Source: Mesostigma viride (Eukaryota; Streptophyta; Mesostigmatophyceae; Mesostigmatales; Mesostigmataceae). Taken from it: DNA of 64,000 nt. The number at the start of each line of letters is the position of its first letter. The first letter of the stretch is position 1. Location of the stretch: the NCBI GenBank assembly GCA_009746045.1, contig RPFO01000164.1:3729740-3793739 (forward strand), read 5' to 3'. Positions 55,788-64,000 of this stretch are shown piece by piece. The translations under genes were made by a program, and so were the position numbers. The notes beneath the pieces are model-generated. The model ran no database searches, had not been told where the DNA came from, and saw nothing but the letters and a program-made list of their open reading frames with translations.

Positions 55788-56000
55788 ACGCAGGCTGTTT
55801 CCGGCCCCACCGTCTAGGTCATCTAGTCGCTCTACACGTAAGCCAGCCATAATTTCAATGCACAAGGCTACACATTTCCATCACCATTCATCTTCATCAT
55901 CCTGAACGACTCGAACACGCGGACAAGATAACGGCAGGCTCGAGCTACCATGGTCCGGATTCTCCCGATTTCTGGCCTGCGCTGGTTGTCTCCTTGATAA
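55788..56000 (-). mobile_element. TA-flanked family, truncated inverted copy
   Basis: Reverse copy of the first ~210 bp of the element (compare 181-395), running from GGCCCCACCGTCTAGGTC to CTGGTTGTCTCCTTGA at the outer end. The other end is missing. Confidence 0.65.
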
Positions 56001-56070
56001 AACTCCATCGCCAAGGTGCAGGAAACTAATGTTTTTGTGCTGTAACCCTCCGCCCAGCACCACAAACTAA

Positions 56071-56160
56071 CTTCTGGCGACCGCAATCCATCCTTTGGCG
56101 ACCGCAAATCCGCAATCCATCCTTTGGCGACTCGGAAACCAATTCTTTGGCGAGGCCGCA
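56071..56160. repeat. CTTTGGCGA short repeat cluster
   Basis: Four copies of a CTTTGGCGA/TCTGGCGA word within 90 bp. This is the inverted equivalent of the AGTCGCCAAAG cluster at 27786-27840, including the AA(A/T)TGGGTT/AACCAATT-type spacer. Confidence 0.5.
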
Positions 56161-57135
56161 ACTTCACTCAAACCGAGCCACGGGGTCAAATGGCGCGCTC
56201 AGAATATGCTAAAGGGGCGCACGCGGGATGTGTAATTTGCCGTTCCATTTGACCTAATCTGATCTTTAAAAATTTTTTCGGGGAAATGGGTATATTTTAT
56301 TAGCCAATTATGGACCAAAGAGGATCTTTAAAAATCTATACAGCATCTTCGGCGAGGCCGGCCGAATAGAAATTAGGCGTTGTTTGATTCTGACACCAAA
56401 GCTTACGATACTAAAATTTCTGACATACTAAAGATACTTTGTTCGATACTACGAGTCACAAATCCTTTCACTATTCGGCCCTCGTCAAAGTAACGGCAAG
56501 GGTAAAATCCTGCCTAGGACGTTCAAGGAGGTTTTTGCATGTGGCATGCGTTTGATTAGTAGCAAGCACACTACAGAATATACGTGTCAAAGGTTTTTGT
56601 GGTTCGGCAAGGCGCGTTTTTGCACAGGGTTTTTCCACCTTGGTGCGTGCGCCCACGAAATATCTTTGCTGTAGTCTTGTTAGAAAATGACCTGGGCATC
56701 GAAAGCCTCGACATCATCACGTAAGTCGCCGTCGAAGGACATTTTGTGACGTCTCTGCTATCAACTGATAAGCATTCGAGAGGGAACTTCGCGTGTTCTG
56801 CTCGTGACTTTTTCTTACGTTAAGGTAAGGAAAGACTTACCAACACTGCTGCGCCGTCTAGTCAGGTTTGGGCGAATTGCCATTTTCTAGTGTGTGGTTG
56901 CAGTGGCGCCTGAACGCTTCGTGCCTGCCTTCCTCGTGGTAGCTATTGTTGGAAATCTTACACCTACGAAGGTGTGTAGTGTTCTTAACATCTGCACATC
57001 TCTTTACTACATGCATGTCCCCGCAACTACTTGGCAACGCAGCGACAACATGGAATAAAATGTTTGGGAAACTAAAATATTTCTTTAGCGTCCAAGCGAT
57101 TGTGCTCTCGATCGGCATTGCAGGCATACGCTGAG
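56161..57135. other. Upstream region of the GLK-like gene
   Basis: Intergenic or 5' untranslated DNA. No TATA box can be assigned with confidence, and no repeat end is recognised. Probably contains the promoter of the gene at 57466. Confidence 0.35.
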
Positions 57136-57225
57136 GTAAGTCGAGTTGAGCTTTTTCCCTTGTGAATATCTGATAGCCTTATCTGAATTGTCCGTGCTCT
57201 GTCCGCTTCTCTGTCATGACGGCAG
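57136..57225 (+). other. Possible 5' UTR intron
   Basis: GAG|GTAAGT donor at 57136 and GGCAG|G acceptor at 57225 bound a 90-bp segment upstream of the GLK start codon. Inferred from splice consensus only. Confidence 0.3.
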
Positions 57226-57465
57226 GCTCACAGCGGGCGTTGGCAGGCAACGTCCTAAGCACAACGGTGCTCTTCCGCGGTTTTGTAAGATGTGGTCGGT
57301 TGTGTGTGTGCGTGGGTAGGGCAGTGCCTGTATGGCCCTGCTTTGGTCATAGCACGAGCAGCCGAGTGCTTAAAATTTTTGGGGGTTGGGTCTTGCCATT
57401 TGCGAGGCCAATGAACGTGGCAAAGTAGATCTGTACGTCAGGCAGCCGGCTTCATCGTTGCTGGC

Positions 57466-60400
57466 ATGCTCGGGAGAACCCCTGTGTCACCAGGGCTTGC
57501 GATATCTCCAGAGGTTCCGGAGATATGCAATGGGGACTCTCCAGGTTCGGCGGGCTGGCAGCTGGCATCGATGACTAGTGCGGATCGTAAAACGACCGTG
57601 GCAGGCAGGATGGCTCACACCAATGTCAAGCAGGCAGGCTACCGCATGGGCCGACCCGACACGTCTGGCCTGGGCGTGTCCAATCACGACCAATTGAGCG
57701 GCTTTGGGGGGAATGACGTGGATGCCCTTCTGGCCCGCAAGTCCAAGTACCAGCAGGGGTACCCATCCTGGCATGACATCAGCTCAGGGTCCCACCTGGC
57801 GCACAACCGATCCTCTACGTCGGCCGATACGTGTCTTATGGGCGGCCCCGAGAGCAAGTTGGCGGGCAGCCGAGGCGCCGACCCCGGCTGTTCCCTCTCG
57901 CTGGACGAGAGCATCCACCATGGCGGCGAGGAATTTGATGCTGGCAGCCACCAGTGGTCACTCCCCCCGTCGGCCCATGCGCTGGCTTACGCGCCGGGGA
58001 ACAATGGCGGTGGCCCGGACGCCAGCACAAGTGCCGCGGACATGCTCCGCCGGAAGGTCCGGCTATCCACCTCTCATTCCTTCTCAGGGCTGGCGTCAGC
58101 AGGTTTCTCCGGCACTCGGCAGGCGTCGGCTGCGACCCTCGCGTCTTCCAGCAGCTACAACAACCTAACCAGCCTCGTCCACAGCCACAAGGCAGCAGGT
58201 CGCCACCGTTTCTCGGACGCGTCGGCGACGGGTGATGACGTCACCGTGCTCGTGTCGCCCTCGGTGGCGAGCCACGAGGGCCACGGGTCGAACGAGTGGT
58301 CGCGCACATCCACAGGGGCGCTGCTGTACCAACTCTCGCCGATGACTGACACGAGCATGGGCGAGGGCGACGGGCGAAACTGGCGCAGCTCGATGGAGAC
58401 GGTGATCGGGGGCTACGTCGGGGGTTCTGGGCCGGATGAACGGAAGACGAGCGTGACCATGGACGTGACGCCATGTGGCGGCTGGGGGAGCTTGGAGGAG
58501 ATCGAGCGCGTCGGCTACTCATTGGAGTGTGACGGGGGGGGGCGCGTGTTCATCCCCAAGAGGGAGAGTATGTCGGGGCGCGGGCGGGGCGGGGACAAGA
58601 GGGCTGGAACGATAGGCCCTTTGGCTGCCTTGTCGGCCCATGGGGACTATGCGAGCGGTCTCCGGTCTCCCCCGCTCCCTTGTGGCGCCCGCAGCAGCAA
58701 GGACGAGATTTACCGCAGCAGCCTCGATACGGCCAGCACGGAAGACCGCCAGTCAGGTGGGGGGGAGGGTCACCAGGGGGGCATCCAGGGTGTGGGCGCC
58801 TTGGACGGTTTCTTGGGGAACATGGACCACGAGCATGGGCTCGCGGTGGGGGACCTGGATGAGGTGGCCGAGGGAGCGTCTCTGCATGGGCTGCCGGGCG
58901 GCCCGGACCCGTGCTGGCCACTCACACCGGATGTGCTGGAGGAGGTGTGCGCAGACACCGACTGGCTCGTGCCCAGGGACATGGGTCTGCACGCGCAGGG
59001 GCTTGTGGGACATGGTGCAGGTTCGGGGGCACGCCCGTCAGGGGAGGTCCACGGGATGACCCCGTCGGCTCTGGGGATGATGTCAGGACTCGGCTTGCCC
59101 GGAGGTACAGGGACCAAGGACCAGCACATGCAGCCGCTGGCTGGGGCGCGGGCGATGGGCCAGGGGGTCGCTCCCATCCAGCTCCAGTGCAAGGGCTCGG
59201 GCGTGCGCCAGCCGGGCAAGTCCAAGGAAGGGGACGCGCTGGCGTCGTCGCCCCTTTCGGCGGGGGGTCAGACCACGCCAGGCTCGGCTAGCAAGGGAGG
59301 GAGCGCCAAGCAGGCCGGCGGGGACAAGGTGACTGAGAAGAAAGTTAGGGTGGATTGGACGCCCGAGCTGCACGCGTGCTTCACGCAGGCGGTCGACAAG
59401 CTGGGCCTGGACAAGGCCATCCCGAGCGAGATTCTGGAGCTCATGGGCGTGTCCTCGCTGACACGGCACAACATCGCGAGCCACCTGCAGAAGTACCGGT
59501 CGCGCCACCGCCGGATGCAGTCGGCCACGCAGGTCGACAATGGGGACGGGAATGCTTCCACCGTCACGGCGACCGAAATCGGACAGGTGTCATCGCAGCA
59601 GGGCGCACAGGACTCGCAGCAAGCGGGCGGCGTGGGCACGGTTCTCGGAGGAGGGGCGGGCGGCAGCAACAACCGCACGCGCGCCCCCCAGCGCAGCAAG
59701 TCCCGTGTGAGCATCGACGTCACGAGCGGGGTGGCGGGGTACAGCACCAAGCGGACCAAGGCGTCCCCCAAGGACGGGGAAGGTGCGCTCTCCCCCCCCT
59801 TGCAAGGGGAGGAGCCAGTCGGCGGTGGCCCCATGCGCAAGGGCTCGAAGAAGCTCCCCCGCCGCACGCTCTCCCAGCTGCCCATCATCGTCACGCCCGC
59901 CGTGGCTGATGATTGCACCGAGGGTGCGGGGGCGGGGGCAGGGGCAGTGACAGGGGCAGCCGCAGGCGTGTGTGCCTCGGCACACCCCTCCCTGGGCCAT
60001 GTCCCCTCATGCGGGTCGTTGGAGGACCTCCTGCCTGCGCACCCGGACTTTGCGCTCCCGGACTTCTCGGACGGCGAAGTATTCTTGGGGGAGGATGACG
60101 ATGGCTCGCCCGTCATGGTCGAGATGGATGATGCCGACGGCACGTCCCTGCTGGGACATGGGCTGGAAGACGCGGAGCTGATCCACAGGCTGGCGAACAT
60201 CACCTCGGGCGGCGCATCTGATCCGCAGGCCGGCATGCGCGCGCCAATGATGATGCCGGCAGGCGGGGCTGTCACAGGCAATGGCGACGTCAGCGGTGCC
60301 CACGTGATGGCGGTAGGCAACGCCACCGGCATGCCTCTGCTCATGGATGATGTGGACATCCACGGTGCCAGGATGCGGGGGGCCTCCGGCACCACCCAGA

Positions 60401-61479
60401 GTGGTGCCCCCCAGCAAGGACCTTTTGGGATGATGGGTGCCCCGGCGGGCAATTCCAGCAAGGGCCCACCCATGGCGATGATGGCGATGGGATCGGAGCT
60501 GCCCCAACAACCTCAGCAGGCGCAGCCAATGAAGAGCATGGTGGGCGGCAGCATGGGCAACTTGGAGGGGCCCCTGGCGCTCCCTGGGGCTGGCGAGATG
60601 TTCCTGGCGCAGCCTCAGCAAGTGCAGCCGCCGCAGCAGCAGCAGCCGATGGACTCCTCGTCCGGTTTCTTCATGCAGCAGCCGGCGGGCCACCAGATGC
60701 CGATGCAGTGGGCGCCCAGTTTCGAGGCGCCGCACAGCGGGTTCATGCCATCGCAGGCGCCGCAGCCGCAGCCGATGGACGCGCAGGGCCCCGTCCAGGC
60801 GTGGGGCGTTGCGCCACCTCTCACGCCGGGCATGTTTGAGCGCGGGGGCGCGCAGGTGATGATGATGCCGAGGCGCCGTCCGATCCTACCACGGCTCGCG
60901 CCACGCCCGCCTGCGCCCCCCGTGATCCAGCGCAACCCGCCGTCCGACGCCTCGGTTGCGCCCGCCCTGCCAGGAACCATGAGCCTCGCGTGCGGGATCG
61001 CCAACACCAATGGCCACCTGGCGGCCATGTCCCTCGACGGCCGCCTCGCGCCCCCTCAGTGGGGTGCCCCAGCGGGGGGGAACATGGGTGACCGCAACGG
61101 CGCGGGTGCCAGCAACAGTTTTGCCCAGCCCGGCATGAACAACGCTGTCAAGTGGGGCGTGGGGGCCACCGCCGGCGTGCAGGGTGCCCAGGCAGGACCC
61201 CAGCAGAGTGTGGCGGCACCCAGCAATGCCTCGAGCAACGCGCTCATGTCGCCGTACGGCCCCGGCATGCAGTGGATGCAGCAGCTGCTGTCTCCTAGCA
61301 ACACGGGCCAGGGATCCACCCCGGCGGCCGCCAACAACAACCATCTCCCGTCCATTATCCAGCAAGTGTTGCTCAACCCACTCACGCCCCTCCCTGTGGG
61401 TCTCCGGTCACCCCACCTGGAGGATGTGATGGTGGTGCTGGCTAAGCGGAGCCGGGTGGACCATGGCAACTCGTCCTGA
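57466..61479 (+). CDS. GLK: GOLDEN2-LIKE (GLK) GARP transcription factor
   Basis: 1337-residue uninterrupted frame. GARP Myb-like DNA-binding domain at about residues 626-685: [29 protein letters not shown] and [16 protein letters not shown], very close to plant GLK1/2. GCT box at about 1295-1333 ([16 protein letters not shown]), matching the plant pattern LPLPLGLKPPSLDSVM. The GARP-GCT pair separates GLK from ARR-B and other GARP proteins. The AREAEAA motif that follows GARP in land plants is not present. An acidic stretch (about 865-905) and Met/Gln/Pro-rich segments are probable activation regions. About three times longer than land-plant GLKs (~430 residues), mostly low complexity. Family role: nuclear activator of chlorophyll-synthesis and photosystem genes. 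The first ATG is at 57466; Met36 is an alternative start. Single-exon coding region; an intron may lie in the 5' UTR. Confidence 0.88.
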   Translation: MLGRTPVSPGLAISPEVPEICNGDSPGSAGWQLASMTSADRKTTVAGRMAHTNVKQAGYRMGRPDTSGLGVSNHDQLSGFGGNDVDALLARKSKYQQGYPSWHDISSGSHLAHNRSSTSADTCLMGGPESKLAGSRGADPGCSLSLDESIHHGGEEFDAGSHQWSLPPSAHALAYAPGNNGGGPDASTSAADMLRRKVRLSTSHSFSGLASAGFSGTRQASAATLASSSSYNNLTSLVHSHKAAGRHRFSDASATGDDVTVLVSPSVASHEGHGSNEWSRTSTGALLYQLSPMTDTSMGEGDGRNWRSSMETVIGGYVGGSGPDERKTSVTMDVTPCGGWGSLEEIERVGYSLECDGGGRVFIPKRESMSGRGRGGDKRAGTIGPLAALSAHGDYASGLRSPPLPCGARSSKDEIYRSSLDTASTEDRQSGGGEGHQGGIQGVGALDGFLGNMDHEHGLAVGDLDEVAEGASLHGLPGGPDPCWPLTPDVLEEVCADTDWLVPRDMGLHAQGLVGHGAGSGARPSGEVHGMTPSALGMMSGLGLPGGTGTKDQHMQPLAGARAMGQGVAPIQLQCKGSGVRQPGKSKEGDALASSPLSAGGQTTPGSASKGGSAKQAGGDKVTEKKVRVDWTPELHACFTQAVDKLGLDKAIPSEILELMGVSSLTRHNIASHLQKYRSRHRRMQSATQVDNGDGNASTVTATEIGQVSSQQGAQDSQQAGGVGTVLGGGAGGSNNRTRAPQRSKSRVSIDVTSGVAGYSTKRTKASPKDGEGALSPPLQGEEPVGGGPMRKGSKKLPRRTLSQLPIIVTPAVADDCTEGAGAGAGAVTGAAAGVCASAHPSLGHVPSCGSLEDLLPAHPDFALPDFSDGEVFLGEDDDGSPVMVEMDDADGTSLLGHGLEDAELIHRLANITSGGASDPQAGMRAPMMMPAGGAVTGNGDVSGAHVMAVGNATGMPLLMDDVDIHGARMRGASGTTQSGAPQQGPFGMMGAPAGNSSKGPPMAMMAMGSELPQQPQQAQPMKSMVGGSMGNLEGPLALPGAGEMFLAQPQQVQPPQQQQPMDSSSGFFMQQPAGHQMPMQWAPSFEAPHSGFMPSQAPQPQPMDAQGPVQAWGVAPPLTPGMFERGGAQVMMMPRRRPILPRLAPRPPAPPVIQRNPPSDASVAPALPGTMSLACGIANTNGHLAAMSLDGRLAPPQWGAPAGGNMGDRNGAGASNSFAQPGMNNAVKWGVGATAGVQGAQAGPQQSVAAPSNASSNALMSPYGPGMQWMQQLLSPSNTGQGSTPAAANNNHLPSIIQQVLLNPLTPLPVGLRSPHLEDVMVVLAKRSRVDHGNSS

Positions 61480-62031
61480 GGCGCTGCCGCGACAGGTGTC
61501 GGCATACCGGAGATCCACGGCCCATGTGCATGCAAGCCAAGTGGTGGGAGGTGGCGAGGGGTACACAGCCTGGAGGATTCACTTGATGACAATCTTTTTT
61601 GAACACCACCTAGCGAGGGGGGGTTTGCGAAACACCTTATGCCCCCAAGACTCTGATATTATACACTTAGACAACCTTAGACGCGTTCAGCGCCTTGCCG
61701 TTTTAGCCCGTGCTGGAAATGATTTTTGAGCCTCTATCGCCGTGGTGACATGCAGGACATGATTTGGGAAGAACTTCGGCAGTGAGACCGTCCAGTTAGG
61801 TAAACATATCGGCATGGGCAGCGGACATTACACATAATCCATTTATCCATGTTAGCTGGTTAGAGAACTCTCTGCTGTGCTTTAAGGCTGGCAGGCAGAT
61901 GAACTTACAGTCATTCACGCCTTCAGTTGTGTTGACGTAAGTTGGGTGGCATAGGATTTCGGCATTGTAAGTTCAAAGTAGTTCAGAATAGTGTGTTTAG
62001 TGTCTTTAGCTAAAAAATTAGTACAATTTAG
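61480..62031 (+). other. GLK 3' UTR and downstream DNA
   Basis: No frame or repeat recognised. It should contain the 3' UTR; a TGTAAG near 61967 could be part of a poly(A) signal in some green algae, but this is not firm. Confidence 0.35.
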
Positions 62032-62033
62032 TA

Positions 62034-62118
62034 GAGCTATTCACGCCTTAAGTTGGGTTCACACTGGGTTGACCCTGAGGTCGGAACCCTCGAACCCAAC
62101 TGAAGGCGTGAATGACTG
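62034..62118. mobile_element. 85-bp foldback MITE, TTAAGTTGGG family
   Basis: Bounded by TA (62032-62033, 62119-62120). Ends TTCACGCCTTAAGTTGGGTT and AACCCAACTGAAGGCGTGAA. Nearly the whole element is one foldback; it lies about 0.55 kb past the GLK stop codon. Related to 26004-26119. Confidence 0.65.
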
Positions 62119-62302
62119 TACGACTGATAGCTGCGTCTCAACGATGCTGTATCAACGGTACAACCAGAGCAGGCCAGACTTGTACATACAGTATCGTATC
62201 CTTACACTGTAAAAAATCTTGCTGAAATCCAAAATGTGCATGTATGTTTGGTGAGCTGCTAGTAAGTAAGTACTTGCATGTCATGCGCATGGGCCGGCAT
62301 TA

Positions 62303-62955
62303 ATTAGGAACATAACTCCGTTGGGAGTGTATGTAGCACATATCCCAGAGAAAGGGCATATGGCATAGGACATTCTAAGCTACTTCCTGCAAGGGTGGGA
62401 ATGTAAACAACACTTGCTCTAGGTGCACCAAGGGCACCTGCACCACCACGATCTATCAAGCTCAACCCAGCTAAGGGGAGCCTGTCATGGGGGCCCGGGA
62501 AGATCACCATGGCTATACAAGAGTGGACACGTGTGTAGTACTCCTACACACACAGATCTCGAAGGATTTGTCTAGTGCAAAATCCGAATGGCTTGCATCA
62601 CTCCCCGGACAGGAGAACTTTTGCGGTTGGACTGTAGGTGTCAGCTGGCGATGCCTTAGGATCCGAGGAGATGTCCGTCCTATAGTCAGCAAAAGTTGGT
62701 GCGAGAGGTCCCCAGTTCGATTCCGGCCTGGATTCCTTTGCAGATCGCGTTTTCCGCGGACCGGCACTGATCGAACGCAAATGGTTTTCACCTTTGCGGC
62801 GTGCCAAATCAGAATACAAGAGCTAGGGCATGGCTCCTCAACAGAGAGCGACTCTCTGCATAGGCATAGCATGGCTAGATTCTTAATGCAACATCCATGG
62901 GGGGGTCCCATTATAGGCATGGCTTGGCTAAATTCTGAAGGCATCATCCATGGAG
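62303..62955 (-). mobile_element. ORF1-only retroposon 3' UTR, antisense copy
   Basis: Tail TAATTAGG (from 62300), hairpin ACTCC-CAAC-GGAGT (62315-62328, complement), and the conserved 3' UTR blocks. A SINE-like insertion splits it at 62524-62813. It lies head to head with the sense copy starting near 62964. Confidence 0.7.
62524..62813 (+). mobile_element. SINE-like insertion, intact copy
   Basis: Flanked by the 9-bp duplication ATACAAGAG (62515-62523, 62814-62822). The 62608-62813 part equals the repeat at 31558-31866. A-box-like TAGTCAGCAAAAG (62683-62695) and B-box AGTTCGATTCC (62714-62724) suggest a tRNA-derived pol III promoter. The first ~85 bp are not in the other copy. Confidence 0.55.
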
Positions 62956-62963
62956 CACATATC

Positions 62964-63952
62964 CCCGAGCCACGAGCCACGAGGTAGCCATGGCTGACGG
63001 CGGCGCTCATAACTTTCACGTTTGAGCACCGAATTTAGCCGTGAATATCACTATCGCTTCGTCTTTCTAAGACGCACATGCTGATATAATTTTCCGAATC
63101 TATTACGCAATATATGACGAGCAAACGCCCCTCGACGCAACGCAGTTTGGCGGATGCGCTCGCCCATGACAATGCGGCAGCTGAGGCTGCCGCTTCGCCA
63201 GATCCGGCAGGCAGCGGTGACACTAGTCGTGCACTGGTGGTCGCCCAGCAACCTCCCGGCCTCAATGCCTCACCATCGGCATTGCCTGACCCTAAACGCG
63301 CCCGCTCAGCCGACAAAACTGGAGGGCCACGCTTCTCGGAACCGCGCTGTCGCGGCTCCAACCTTTCCATGTCGATGATTACGACTGGACCACCATTTCT
63401 CCGAGCGATGCTATGCATCACATCTTCTTCGGGGACTACGCCTCGCTTTACGACCTGTGCCGCCATCTCCACGCCACCGGACCCCTCCTCGTCACCGACG
63501 GCCGTCGCTGGCACAACATCAGCCAGCTGTTCGGGTGTCCCCGCCCCCAACTCCAGCACGCCGTCCTCAACTCCCTTCTCCAGCGCTCTGATGGCGAGAT
63601 CTGGGCTCCATCCATCTCCGCCCCCGCATTCCGTTCCATCCTCATGGAAGCCTTCCAGCAGCACGTGACCCCCCTTGCTGCTGACGTCGCAGCAATGGGT
63701 GGCCCGCTGGCTGCTGAACTCCCTCACCTCACCGCCACCTCCACTGCCATTTCCGCCTCCACTGCCGACATCAAAGCTCATGCAGCTCCTCGACCTCGAC
63801 CAAAGCCTTCAAGCCACCGCCACCGCCCTTGAGAGCTTGCATGACACCGCCGGCCTCACCGCCCAGGCGGTTGAAGGACATCGCCGCCCAGCCGGCGCCT
63901 GCTGGCCCGGCCGGCGATGCTCCCTCCACCTGCATGGGCGGACTTGCTTAAC
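62964..63952 (+). mobile_element. ORF1-only retroposon, 5' end, running toward edge
   Basis: Begins with the same CCACGAG-repeat 5' end as 48178 and reads in sense. Homology to the ORF1 sequence ends at 63952 (...GGACTTGCTTAA), where a different sequence starts, so the copy is interrupted or truncated there. Confidence 0.7.
63114..63950 (+). pseudogene. LINE ORF1p-like protein, N-terminal half, frameshifted
   Basis: ATG at 63114 (MTSKRPSTQRSLADALAH), matching MSKRLSTQRSLAAAL at 48013. The frame then shifts near 63350-63410 into MHHIFFGDYASLYDLCRHLH, matching YVFFGSYASLLEMCKQLF, and continues with FQQHVTPLAADVAAMGG. At least one more shift occurs near 63770. The RRM-like C-terminal half is not reached before the break at 63952. 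Same protein family as 46602-48013. Confidence 0.6.
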
Positions 63953-64000
63953 CCGTGTTTTTTTACAACGCGATACATCGCGTTGTAGGGTTAGAACGCG
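63953..64000. other. Right edge: hairpin of unknown element
   Basis: CCCGTG and a T-run, then a 10-bp-arm inverted repeat ACAACGCGAT / ATCGCGTTGT with a 2-base spacer (63965-63986). It may be the end of another insertion cut by the window edge. Confidence 0.35.

Noticed and set aside
58241-60735. Many long frames on both strands opposite or overlapping the GLK gene.
   Set aside because: High-GC shadows; only the 57466 frame has conserved domains.
1-64000. Possible bacterial or organelle origin, operons or CRISPR arrays.
   Set aside because: Nested eukaryotic retrotransposons, splice signals and a GLK gene indicate nuclear DNA; no spaced direct-repeat array with unique spacers is present.

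Overview
This window looks like nuclear DNA of a green-lineage eukaryote, probably a repeat-rich green or streptophyte alga. The main evidence is one well-preserved host gene at 57466-61479. It encodes a GOLDEN2-LIKE (GLK) type GARP transcription factor with both the GARP Myb-like domain and a C-terminal GCT box. GLK genes of this form are known from the plant/green-algal lineage. I cannot name the genus. No rRNA or intact tRNA gene, CRISPR array or operon is visible.

Most of the rest is transposable elements stacked inside one another, and target-site duplications (TSDs) let the order be read. Nest 1 (1061-25849): a 5'-truncated ORF1-only retroposon (TSD AATGATGACAGAA) was hit by an LTR element, 'element A' (2022-25575, TSD CCTAG). 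The right LTR of A was hit by an L1-type LINE (12278-25383, TSD ACCGGCCCACAATATT), and that LINE by a Copia-like element, 'Copia-1' (14891-22743, TSD ATAGC). A TTAA-flanked DNA element (5293-6981) also sits inside A.

Nest 2 (32108-45350): a LINE copy (TSD TCTCGCCGCAT) was hit by a second, truncated copy of the same LINE (32385-33254) and by a hAT DNA transposon (33782-45050, TSD GTCCACAT). The hAT holds a young Copia element, 'Copia-2' (33977-40358, TSD CTTCT, LTRs identical by eye), PIF/Harbinger remains and a satellite of about 65 bp. Nest 3 (45908-52309): a LINE with ORF1, endonuclease and reverse transcriptase (TSD AGACTCGGCAT), split by a complete ORF1-only element of about 2 kb (46190-48178, [19 protein letters not shown]).

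Between the nests lie TA-flanked inverted-repeat elements (26004-26119, 26408-27316, 30639-31555, 62034-62118), a possible tRNA-related SINE, a FAR1/MULE-like coding fragment (28314-29165) and microsatellites. The 53.6-61.5 kb stretch is the least repetitive and carries the GLK-like gene plus possible minus-strand host exons. The right edge (62.3-64 kb) is again ORF1-only retroposon sequence.

How the parts fit together: the autonomous LINE and the ORF1-only element share a short 3' hairpin whose stem covaries between copies. This suggests that the ORF1-only family is copied by the LINE machinery, as HAL1 is by L1 in mammals. The most unusual items are this ORF1-only/hairpin system, two separate insertions at the same nucleotide of the LINE ORF2, a Copia-like element in which the protease lies between integrase and reverse transcriptase, and the algal-type GLK with a GCT box.
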